A stretch of DNA of 64,000 nucleotides from NCBI RefSeq assembly GCF_900078705.1, contig NZ_FKIF01000009.1:310001-374000 (forward strand), written 5' to 3'. How positions within the stretch are numbered: position 1 is the stretch's first letter; the number at the start of each line of letters is the position of its first letter. The notes below the pieces were generated by a model. It had not been told where the DNA came from. It did no database searches and saw nothing but the letters and a program-made list of their open reading frames with translations. Position numbers and translations under genes: made by a program. Below are positions 54,594 through 64,000 of the stretch, piece by piece. The DNA is from Bordetella ansorpii (GTDB taxonomy: Bacteria; Pseudomonadota; Gammaproteobacteria; Burkholderiales; Burkholderiaceae_B).

Positions 54594-55223
54594 ATGACCA
54601 TCGAACTGCATACCTGGAACACCCCCAACGGCCGCAAGATCAGCGTGGCGCTGGAAGAAATGGGCCTGCCCTATTCCGTCCATCCGGTCGACATCCGCAA
54701 CGGCCAGCAATTCGAACCCGGCTTCCTGCGCATCAGCCCGAACAACCGCATCCCGGCCATCGTCGACCCCGACGGCCCGCAAGGCAAGCCGGTCAGCGTG
54801 TTCGAGTCGGGCGCCATCCTGCTGTACCTGGGCGAGAAGACGGGCAAGTTCCTGCCCGCGCCGCTGGCCCAGCGCATTCCCGTGCTGGAATGGCTGATGT
54901 GGCAGATGGGCGGCTTCGGCCCCATGCCGGGCCAGGCGCATCACTTCCTGGGCTTGCAGAACGAGGACGACAAGCGCTACGGCGCCAAGCGTTATGTCGA
55001 CGAGACCCGCCGCCTGTACGGTGTGCTGGATCGCCGGCTGGCGCAGGTGGAGTTCGTGGCGGGCGCGCTGTCGGTGGCCGACTTCGCCATCGTGGGGTGG
55101 GCATGGCGGCACGAACGCCACCAGGTCGACCTGGCCGACTTCCCGAACGTGCAGCGGTGGTACGACACGCTGATGGACCGCCCGGCGGTCAAGCGGGGTT
55201 TCGACGTGAAGCTGGACACCTGA
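54594..55223 (+). CDS. YfcG-like glutathione-dependent disulfide reductase / GST
   Basis: The 209-residue protein starts with IELHTWNTPNGRKISVALEE, has the Nu-class YfcG features (NNRIPAIVDPDGP, VFESGAILLYLGEKTGKFLP) and WQMGGFGPMPGQAHHF in the second domain. YfcG acts as a glutathione-dependent disulfide reductase rather than as a conjugating enzyme. It is paired with the preceding GST gene, and the two probably share a transcript. Confidence 0.93.
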   Translation: MTIELHTWNTPNGRKISVALEEMGLPYSVHPVDIRNGQQFEPGFLRISPNNRIPAIVDPDGPQGKPVSVFESGAILLYLGEKTGKFLPAPLAQRIPVLEWLMWQMGGFGPMPGQAHHFLGLQNEDDKRYGAKRYVDETRRLYGVLDRRLAQVEFVAGALSVADFAIVGWAWRHERHQVDLADFPNVQRWYDTLMDRPAVKRGFDVKLDT

Positions 55224-55319
55224 TACCGTTGCAACGAGTCAGGCAGGCCCCCCGGCCGCCTGGGCCGCCACCGGTTCATTATCCGGAGAGGCTGGAACAG
55301 TCATTCCCGCAGCACCCGA

Positions 55320-55339
55320 TTGTTCGCATTTTCGAACAA
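55320..55339. promoter_or_regulatory. Perfect palindrome, possible operator
   Basis: TTGTTCG-CATTTT-CGAACAA is a perfect 7+7 bp inverted repeat, 74 bases before the small gene at 55413. It lies near a TATACG at 55362 that might serve as a -10. The regulator is unknown. Confidence 0.4.
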
Positions 55340-55412
55340 GTGTCTTTCGATAGGCCCCCTTTATACGAGGGGCCCCCGTCCATAGAATACTTTTCCATGA
55401 ACGGAGCCTATC

Positions 55413-55625
55413 ATGAGAGCCTTGATCGAAAAAAATCTTAATCAACCCGCGTTGGTCAGCGCGCTGGTCGACTTCACGGGCCTGATGGCCCGCGTGGACT
55501 TCAACCTGGGCCAGGCCGCCTTCGTGGTGGCCGCCAAGGGCCTGCGCTATGGCCTGCCGGCCGCGCAAAAACTGGCCCGCCGCACGACGCGCGCGGCGGG
55601 CCAGTGCGGCAAACGGGCGGAATGA
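55413..55625 (+). CDS. Small protein, unknown function
   Basis: The 70-residue product (RALIEKNLNQPALVSALVDF, then amphipathic helices and a basic RRTTRAAGQCGKRAE end) starts after GGAG. The composition is that of a real small helical protein with a positively charged tail. It resembles nothing I can name. It converges on the SYLF gene, ending 19 bases before its stop. Confidence 0.6.
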   Translation: MRALIEKNLNQPALVSALVDFTGLMARVDFNLGQAAFVVAAKGLRYGLPAAQKLARRTTRAAGQCGKRAE

Positions 55626-55644
55626 CCGCCCGCCGCCATGCGCC

Positions 55645-56241
55645 TTACAGACCCGTATCGCGGGTGATCTTGCTGCCGTCGATCGACACGCCCGCCATCA
55701 GGCCGGCGTTGTTCATCACGAAACCGACGACCGACTGCTGATAAGTGTTGCTGTCGATGCTGCCGTTGGCGCCGATCTTGGCCACGGCCACCGTGGCGTC
55801 GGCGCCCACCGTCCAACCGTTGCTTTCGCGGAATTTCTTCAGCGCGGCGTCGGTCATGAACAACAGCACGGTGGCGCGCGATTGTGCGCCCGCCTGGAAG
55901 CCGATCGAGCCGCCAGCGGTGGTGTAGTACGACACCGGCTGACCGCCCACGCGCAGCACACCCTTGCCGTATTCGCCGGCCACGATGAAGCCACCGCCGA
56001 TCACTGCCGGGAAGACCAGCACGCCCTTGGCGCGCTGCACCAGTTCACGCGACTGCGGCGAGGCCTGGTAGAGCTTGGACAGGGTGGCATCCGCGCCCGA
56101 ATTGATCTCGGAACGCTGCTGGGCCGGCGTGGCCGAATTGTTCTGGGTATTGGTCGTGCAGCCCGCGAAGGTCAGGCCCGCCAGGGCCACGGTTGCGGCG
56201 GCCAGGCCGCTGCGGCGCAGAATAGAGGAAGATCCGAACAT
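55645..56241 (-). CDS. SYLF-domain lipoprotein (BPSL1445/YfiR-like group)
   Basis: The 198-residue lipoprotein has lipobox FAGC (Cys28 region), then the SYLF (DUF500) domain: LVFPAVIGGGFIVAGEYGKG, VSYYTTAGGSIGFQAGAQSR and ATVLLFMTDAALKKF. SYLF proteins bind lipids; the bacterial role is unknown, probably at the periplasmic face of a membrane. AAAGGAG precedes the ATG at 56241. Confidence 0.93.
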   Translation of the reverse strand: MFGSSSILRRSGLAAATVALAGLTFAGCTTNTQNNSATPAQQRSEINSGADATLSKLYQASPQSRELVQRAKGVLVFPAVIGGGFIVAGEYGKGVLRVGGQPVSYYTTAGGSIGFQAGAQSRATVLLFMTDAALKKFRESNGWTVGADATVAVAKIGANGSIDSNTYQQSVVGFVMNNAGLMAGVSIDGSKITRDTGL

Positions 56242-56396
56242 GGTGCTTCTCCTTTTGAGTGGGCGACCCACTTCCGTTAATAGGGTGCGATCCACTCTAC
56301 TCCGCCCCCTTGTTACTGGCGTGAGCGAGGCCTGACATAAGGCCAGAAAGCGCAACCAAACCTGTCATGCGGCGCGGCACCGCCCAGACCCGGCGA

Positions 56397-58046
56397 TCAG
56401 GCCGAAACCTCCTCCTGCACCGCGGAAAGCACGGGCTGAAGCGGCTCATGGCCGTGTTGCAGCAGCCAGACGACCAGGTTGCCGCACGGCATGGGCTTGC
56501 CATACAAGTAGCCCTGGATATACGAGACGTTACGGGCCTGCAGGTAGCGCAACTGCACGTCGTTCTCCACCCCTTCCGCCACCACCTGCAATCCCAGGCG
56601 GGCCGCCAGCGCGATGATCGCGTCCAGCACGGGCGCCTCGCCGTCGACCGATTCGATGGCGCTGACGAAGCCACGGTCGATCTTCAGGTAGTCCACGGGA
56701 AAGCGATGCAGGTAGGACAGCGAACAGTTGCCCACGCCGAAGTCGTCGATGGCCACCAGCGCCCCGGTGGCGCGCAGGGCTTCGAGATTGCGCCGCGCCG
56801 TGTCGTCGTCCGACACCAGGCTGCGCTCGGTGATTTCCAGCACCAGCACGATATGGCGCTGCTGCAGCACGCGGCGCAGTTGCGAGACGTCCGACACCAG
56901 CCGCGCGCTGGCCAGGTGCTCGGCCGCCAGGTTCACGCCCACATGGAAACCCGGGCGCAGCGGCCACTGCGCCACATCGCGCTCGATCAGTTCGAACAGG
57001 TGCAAAGTCAGCGGCACGATCATGCCGTGCGTCTCGGCCTGTGCGATGAAAACGTCGGGCCGGACATCTTCGCCCGACGCGGTGCGCCAACGCATCAACG
57101 CTTCCACGCCCATGCACTGCCCCTGCCGCACGTCGTAGATGGGCTGATAGCACAGGTAGAACTCGCCCGCGCGCATGGCGCGCCGCAGGCTTTCCACTGG
57201 GGACAGCTGGCGCAGCCGCAAGCGCCAGGCGATGAAGCCCAGCGCGCCGGCCAGCACCAGCGTCGCGGGCAGGAATTCGAGCGCCACGCGCCGCCAGGCC
57301 GCGTAGACGTCCTTGGCCGGCACGGTCACCGACACCTGCACGGCGTAGTCGTCGGACTGCAGGCGGCGCACCTGCGCCATGGGGCCGGGATCGCCCACGG
57401 GATAGCCCTGGCTGTGGATGGATACCCCGGTGCCGAAGTGCATCTCGACATGGTACGAACGCAGATCGGCCACGGTATTGAGCAGATCGATCAGATACTG
57501 GCCGTCGAGCACGGCCACGACGGTGACGTCGTTCCAGTTCTGCGCGAAGACCACGGCAGGCCGGCTTTCACTGGAGGCCGTACCGGCCACCGATGCGATC
57601 GAGCGCCCTTGCGGCAATGCGGACAGCGTGGGCAGCAGCATCGACAGTCGCCGCATGCCATTGTTGACGCCGGCCGCGCATTCGACGGTGTCGTTGCGTA
57701 CGAACAGCAGGGAGCGCAGGTACGGGGAGATCGATCCCATGTACTGCAGCGTGGGCTCGGCCATGGAACACGGGCGCCCCGCCAGCGGCCCCAGTTCATC
57801 GACCACCCGCCACGCATAGGCCGACATGGTCTGCGCCTGATGCATCAGCACCCGGGCGGCGATGTCGGCCTGGCTGGAAGTCAGGCGCCGCGCCTCGCTG
57901 AGCGACGCGAAGGCGCACAGCACGGCAGGCGCCAGCAGCACCAGGATGGCCTGCACGGCAAACCACCACGCGTGCCGGCCCTTCCAGACCTGCATGCCCA
58001 CGCTTTCTGCCCGTAAGGTTCGCGAACCGCCCATGCTGTATCCCAA
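56397..58046 (-). CDS. CSS-motif EAL-domain cyclic-di-GMP phosphodiesterase
   Basis: The 549-residue inner-membrane protein has a first transmembrane segment (WWFAVQAILVLLAPAVLCAF), a periplasmic CSS domain with two Cys (GRPCSMAEP, VECAAGVN), a second transmembrane segment (VALEFLPATLVLAGALGF) and a cytosolic EAL domain (GVEALMRWR, NLAAEHLAS, EITERSLV, IDDFGVGNCSLSYL, IDRGFV, EGVEN). The catalytic residues look complete, so it should hydrolyse c-di-GMP. In E. coli, disulfide formation in CSS proteins controls stability. It lacks GGDEF. An alternative start is the M of MQVWKGRH. Confidence 0.93.
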   Translation of the reverse strand: MGYSMGGSRTLRAESVGMQVWKGRHAWWFAVQAILVLLAPAVLCAFASLSEARRLTSSQADIAARVLMHQAQTMSAYAWRVVDELGPLAGRPCSMAEPTLQYMGSISPYLRSLLFVRNDTVECAAGVNNGMRRLSMLLPTLSALPQGRSIASVAGTASSESRPAVVFAQNWNDVTVVAVLDGQYLIDLLNTVADLRSYHVEMHFGTGVSIHSQGYPVGDPGPMAQVRRLQSDDYAVQVSVTVPAKDVYAAWRRVALEFLPATLVLAGALGFIAWRLRLRQLSPVESLRRAMRAGEFYLCYQPIYDVRQGQCMGVEALMRWRTASGEDVRPDVFIAQAETHGMIVPLTLHLFELIERDVAQWPLRPGFHVGVNLAAEHLASARLVSDVSQLRRVLQQRHIVLVLEITERSLVSDDDTARRNLEALRATGALVAIDDFGVGNCSLSYLHRFPVDYLKIDRGFVSAIESVDGEAPVLDAIIALAARLGLQVVAEGVENDVQLRYLQARNVSYIQGYLYGKPMPCGNLVVWLLQHGHEPLQPVLSAVQEEVSA

Positions 58047-58225
58047 AACCTGGGCGCCGCTCTGGAGAGTTTTGCACAGGAATGATAAATTCCTGCGAAC
58101 CTTATCAGGATATTCACAAAAGATGAAATTATTCGAACATTTTGTGAATTTTTGCTTACAGCTGAAGTCACGGCGTCAGACTGCGCGACCGCTGCAGTCT
58201 CCGGGCGACGGTATGGCGGGGCGGC

Positions 58226-58432
58226 CTATTGACTGGCAACGGCGCCTCGGCCCTGCGCACTGAGCGACTGGGCGTGGGCGACGATCCGCTTGGGCTTCCA
58301 GACCTTGCAGGCATGGTCCAGGGCCTTGTCCTGGGACAAAAATCTGGCGAAACCCATCGCCTGATCAACGGTAAGAAACTCGTAGCGCCGACCCGAATAC
58401 GTCACCGCGCGTCCATCCCGTGTCACCTCCAA
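58226..58432 (-). CDS. Small protein, unknown function
   Basis: The 68-residue frame (VTRDGRAVTYSGRRYEFLTV, ACKVWKPKRIVAHAQ) starts at TTG, or at GTG two codons later. AGGAGG lies 6 bases before the TTG. The composition is protein-like with a compact Trp/Tyr-containing fold. No family is recognised. Confidence 0.6.
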   Translation of the reverse strand: MEVTRDGRAVTYSGRRYEFLTVDQAMGFARFLSQDKALDHACKVWKPKRIVAHAQSLSAQGRGAVASQ

Positions 58433-58794
58433 GCTAGCCTCCTCGTGAAATGCACAAAGGTCTGCCGAGAAATCTTAACCATAATGACATATTCATAACC
58501 CTGCGAGAACCTCCCTATGAGATGAGCATAAGCAGGGAAAACCTGGTTGCATCATTCTCCGGGAAGCGTTGAAAGATTGCGCGATTGTGTAAGCGCTAGC
58601 ATGGACAGCACAGGATGTGCCTGGTTGGCGGAAGTTCAGGGATGGAAGGGGGATTTGCGTCAGTTGCGCAAAATGGCACGCAGTGCAAAAGCCGGCGAAT
58701 GCCGGCTTTTGCACTGCGGGAAACCATATTTACTTTGTTGTAAATAATGTAAAACTCAAGACGGCAGTGCCGATCCCCATCGACTGACTGCGCG
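58433..58794. other. Intergenic region with hairpin
   Basis: About 360 bases without a gene, locally AT-richer than its surroundings. It holds a very strong hairpin at 58681-58716 and an AT-rich stretch around 58728-58755. Confidence 0.5.
58681..58716. repeat. 16-bp perfect hairpin
   Basis: CAGTGCAAAAGCCGGC-GAAT-GCCGGCTTTTGCACTG folds into a perfect 16-bp stem with a 4-base loop. The inner A4/T4 tracts make it resemble a bidirectional terminator. It lies downstream of the minus-strand gene at 58795 and may end its transcript. Confidence 0.75.
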
Positions 58795-58992
58795 TCATTG
58801 ACGCGGCGGCTCGATCCAGAAAAACTTTTCGCCCTGCGCGACCATGTCGGCGACGGCATCGGCATCCATGCGCAGATCCGTGCCCATGAGGGTCGCGCCG
58901 CCATCATCGTGGATATGAATGATGGCCGGCGGATCATTCTCCATGGTGTACCAGTAGTACCCAGGCTTCAGGTCGTGCGAGTCGGTCGTCAT
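58795..58992 (-). CDS. Small protein, unknown function
   Basis: The 65-residue protein (TTDSHDLKPGYYWYTMENDP, PAIIHIHDDGGATLMGTDLR, ending GEKFFWIEPPRQ) is acidic and aromatic with a clear beta-strand pattern. GGGAG lies upstream of the ATG. A hairpin follows. It looks like a genuine conserved small protein; no family name is available to me. Confidence 0.7.
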   Translation of the reverse strand: MTTDSHDLKPGYYWYTMENDPPAIIHIHDDGGATLMGTDLRMDADAVADMVAQGEKFFWIEPPRQ

Positions 58993-59128
58993 GATGGCCA
59001 GTCTCCCTGCAGGTGATTGTGCGGCGGCGGCGCCACAGGCGTAAACAGATGCTACCGCGCCTCCGGAGGGGAGCGGCGAGGCTCGATATCAGGCCCATTT
59101 CAGCCGATTTCAAACCCTGTCATCCAGC

Positions 59129-59157
59129 TTGCACGCACCCCGCGCGAGGCGCAATAT
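59129..59157 (+). promoter_or_regulatory. Candidate promoter of the PPVYVAP-repeat gene
   Basis: TTGCAC and CAATAT are spaced 17 bases, 140 bases before the ATG at 59297. The rest of 58993-59296 shows no gene. Confidence 0.35.
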
Positions 59158-59296
59158 GGTTCCGAGCGTAGGGGGCCCGGATGTTGCGGATCGTCGCCAT
59201 TGATCGCGGTCCGGTCACCCTCCCCACGGCGCGCCGTTCGACAATGGACCGGGATATTTTCAACTTGGCTGTCTCGCGCAGCAAGGCAGGAGCATC

Positions 59297-59617
59297 ATGA
59301 AAAAGTGGCTGATCGCAGGCTTGGGCGCAGCGGGCGTACTGCTATCCAGCGCAGCGCTGGCCCGAGTGGACGTGGGCATCAGTATCGGCGTGCCGGGCTA
59401 TGTCTACCCGCGGCCGCCGATATATGTCGCACCGCCCCCGCCCGTCTACGTGGCGCCGCGTCCGGTATACGTCGCGCCGCCCCCGCGGGTGTACGTGGCT
59501 CCGCCGCCTCCCGTTTACTATCCGGCGCCGGTGTACTACGGCGGCCCGCGCTACTATGGCCGTGGCGGCGGTTATTACCGCCATCATCATCACCATGATC
59601 GCGGCTGGCGCCGCTGA
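59297..59617 (+). CDS. Secreted Pro/Tyr-rich repeat protein with His tail
   Basis: The 106-residue product has a signal peptide (KKWLIAGLGAAGVLLSSAAL, cleavage after ALA). A repeat of about eight residues follows (PPVYVAPRPVYVAPPPRVYV) from residue 40 to 75. It then has a Gly/Tyr segment and a RHHHHHDRGWRR end. AGGAG lies before the ATG. Such YXXP-rich envelope proteins are common in this group; the His run could bind metal. Function is unknown. Confidence 0.82.
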   Translation: MKKWLIAGLGAAGVLLSSAALARVDVGISIGVPGYVYPRPPIYVAPPPPVYVAPRPVYVAPPPRVYVAPPPPVYYPAPVYYGGPRYYGRGGGYYRHHHHHDRGWRR

Positions 59618-59679
59618 CCGGCCAAAAACCAGTGGCCAGGCGATGCGGCCTGGGCTTCTGGCAAAGCGGGCTATAAAAA

Positions 59680-59702
59680 AACGCCGCCCTCGGGGCGGCG
59701 TT
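59680..59702. terminator. Bidirectional terminator
   Basis: Stem AACGCCGCCC / GGGCGGCGTT with a 3-base loop. On the minus strand it is followed by seven T, on the plus strand by TTCTT. It ends both the PPVYVAP gene and the minus-strand genes to its right. Confidence 0.85.
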
Positions 59703-59703
59703 C

Positions 59704-59865
59704 TTATGCCGGCTTCATGGGTTGCGGCATGGACGCAGGCATCTGAGCCTGTACGCCTAGCGGTGCCGGCGACTTGTCGCCGGCTTGGGAAGAAGTCTCG
59801 CGGATCAGGTCGATCCAGCGACGCGGGGCGCTCGAAGCGCGCCACCAACCATTATGCGGACGCAT
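59704..59865 (-). CDS. Possible small protein overlapping the next gene
   Basis: A 53-codon frame (RPHNGWWRASSAPRRWIDLI ... MPQPMKPA) overlaps the end of the 82-residue gene by 14 bases and stops right at the terminator, as a last operon gene would. There is no good ribosome site. It could also be the untranslated tail of the mRNA. Confidence 0.3.
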   Translation of the reverse strand: MRPHNGWWRASSAPRRWIDLIRETSSQAGDKSPAPLGVQAQMPASMPQPMKPA

Positions 59866-60100
59866 GGGCAAACTCGGGTTCTCCGTTGAAACGCACACCA
59901 TTGACCTTCTCGAATATCTCTTGGCTGCCCTGTTCGGCTTCGTCGCGGCTGGCATATGCAGCCAATCCAGGAACCTGCCAGAGCTTTTCGGGTGCGGTGC
60001 CGCCAATGCGGCGGGTACAGATTCGTACCTCGTAGCCCCTGTCTTCTTCCTGGACGACGGTACAACGCACACGGAAATCGCCAATCGTTCGCGAAGTCAT
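59852..60100 (-). CDS. Small protein, unknown function
   Basis: The 82-residue protein (TSRTIGDFRVRCTVVQEEDR, YEVRICTRRIGGTAPEKLWQ, then ASRDEAEQGSQEIFEKVNGV) has a mixed strand/helix pattern. GGAAG lies upstream of the ATG. It looks real by composition and by its terminator downstream; no family is recognised. Confidence 0.65.
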   Translation of the reverse strand: MTSRTIGDFRVRCTVVQEEDRGYEVRICTRRIGGTAPEKLWQVPGLAAYASRDEAEQGSQEIFEKVNGVRFNGEPEFAHASA

Positions 60101-60268
60101 CTTAGCTTCCTCTATTGAAATGACAGGGCTGTTTCGCCTCGGGCGTAATTGTGCCGCAACAACCGACCCTTTTTATGTCGGCCACACAATTCTTCACATC
60201 AATAGCAACTGCATTACCTTCGTCAGCATACGGAAAAAAAAAGACAGCCATATGGCTACGATATGCGC

Positions 60269-60291
60269 AAAAAAACCCGCAAGAATGCGGG
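60269..60291 (-). terminator. Terminator of serS
   Basis: On the minus strand CCCGCA-TTCT-TGCGGG is followed by seven T, about 30 bases after the serS stop codon. Confidence 0.88.
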
Positions 60292-60319
60292 CTTCTCGCA
60301 ATGGCTGGCCAGCGCGCGA

Positions 60320-63275
<2,956 letters not shown>

Positions 63276-63352
63276 GGCAAAAAAAACGGGATACAGCGAT
63301 GGCGAACCCCATTACACCACGCGTGCGCATGGCGCCGTGCCCGACGGCGCCG

Positions 63353-64000
63353 TCAGGAGGCGAAGCGGTAACCCACGCCGATCTCGGTGACCAGGTGCAC
63401 CGGCTGCGCCGGGTCGGCCTCGAGTTTCTGGCGCAGGTGGCCCATGTAGATGCGCAGGTAATGGTTGCTCTCGACGTGCGACGGCCCCCAGACCTCGCGC
63501 AGCAGCTCGCGGTGCGTCATCACCTTGCCCCGGTGCGCCAGCATCACGGCCAGCAGGCGGTATTCGATCTGGGTCAGGTGCACGTGCTGGCCGGCCCGCG
63601 TCACCACGCGGCGCGCCATGTCCACATGGACGTCGCCGAAGCTGAGCTGGGCCGCGCCGTCGGCCGCGCCGCGTGCGTGGCGGCGCAGCAGCACGCGCAG
63701 GCGGGCCAGCAGTTCGCCCACGCCGAAGGGCTTGGTCAGGTAATCGTCCGCGCCGGCATCCAGCGCCTCGATCTTGTCCGTCTCGCTGGTGCGGGCCGAC
63801 AGCACCAGCACCGGCACCTCGGTCCAGCCGCGCAGTTCGCGGATCAGCGTCATGCCGTCGGCGTCGGGCAGGCCCAGGTCCAGCACCACGGCGTCGGGCT
63901 GGCGCGTGCCGGCCTCGATCAGTCCGCGCTTGACCGTGTCGGCCTCGTGGACCTCGCAGCCCTCGGATTCCAGGGCGGTGCGGACAAAGCGCCGGATGTG
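63353..64000 (-). CDS. kdpE: KdpE-type response regulator, 5' part outside window
   Basis: The visible 215 residues include most of the receiver domain (RRFVRTALESEGCEVHEADT, phospho-acceptor in VVLDLGLPDADG, LSARTSETDKIEALDAGADD, LTKPFGVGELLARLR) and the winged helix (HLTQIEYRLLAVMLAHRGKV, ESNHYLRIYMGHLRQKLEAD). These are characteristic of KdpE, which turns on the kdpFABC K+ pump under K+ limitation. The beginning lies beyond the window edge; kdpD would be expected there. It is 77 bases upstream of rarA, convergent with nothing. Confidence 0.9.
   Translation of the reverse strand, partial: HIRRFVRTALESEGCEVHEADTVKRGLIEAGTRQPDAVVLDLGLPDADGMTLIRELRGWTEVPVLVLSARTSETDKIEALDAGADDYLTKPFGVGELLARLRVLLRRHARGAADGAAQLSFGDVHVDMARRVVTRAGQHVHLTQIEYRLLAVMLAHRGKVMTHRELLREVWGPSHVESNHYLRIYMGHLRQKLEADPAQPVHLVTEIGVGYRFAS

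Overview
The window reads as chromosomal DNA of a high-GC betaproteobacterium of the Alcaligenaceae (Achromobacter/Bordetella-like). This is inferred from protein style, codon use and gene neighbourhoods, not from a database search. Most of it is ordinary chromosome. Three parts look accessory: an arsenic island next to a tRNA-Ser gene, an orphan VgrG delivery cluster, and a decayed toxin-antitoxin remnant.

Left part (1-12.7 kb). A partial pssA is followed by a TerC-family membrane protein behind a yybP-ykoY (Mn2+) riboswitch, and by the branched-chain amino acid operon ilvB-ilvN-ilvC, all on the minus strand. Next come a FUSC-family membrane protein, a broken vapC, yaaA, a 3-hydroxybutyrate dehydrogenase and a CPA2 antiporter.

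Phosphonate/phospholipid block (11.8-22.2 kb). A LysR regulator is divergent from a long plus-strand gene train: phnD-phnC-phnE transporter, Fe-type alcohol dehydrogenase, phosphonatase phnX, a LamG-bearing AlkP-superfamily lipoprotein with apparently degraded metal ligands, a small lipoprotein and a Tat-exported phospholipase C. It appears to join release, uptake and C-P cleavage. No aminotransferase (phnW) is present, so hydroxyethylphosphonate rather than aminoethylphosphonate is a reasonable substrate guess.

Island (22.5-26.0 kb). tRNA-Ser(CGA) is followed by an integrase stub and a decayed ars operon: arsR, frameshifted arsI, arsC, an acr3 fragment fused to an arsH fragment, and an MFS transporter. 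Its ends carry near-identical direct repeats.

T6SS cargo cluster (26.7-34.5 kb, minus). vgrG, DUF2169-pentapeptide, pentapeptide, DUF3540, PAAR-like DUF4150 and a DUF3592-like membrane protein lie in one tight operon, with no recognisable toxin.

Right part (34.8-64 kb). There is a CMD/SDR pair with a divergent winged-helix/TPR regulator, and a LysR gene. A very large ATPase-GAF-histidine kinase and a FixJ/NarL-type response regulator flank a five-gene hydrolase/exporter operon (YcaC-like hydrolase, alpha/beta hydrolase, amidohydrolase, MFS-ABM fusion, XapX), which is followed by a receiver-only protein. Further on are a DUF3396 type VI immunity homologue, two GSTs, a SYLF lipoprotein, a CSS-EAL phosphodiesterase, several small proteins, serS, rarA and a partial kdpE.
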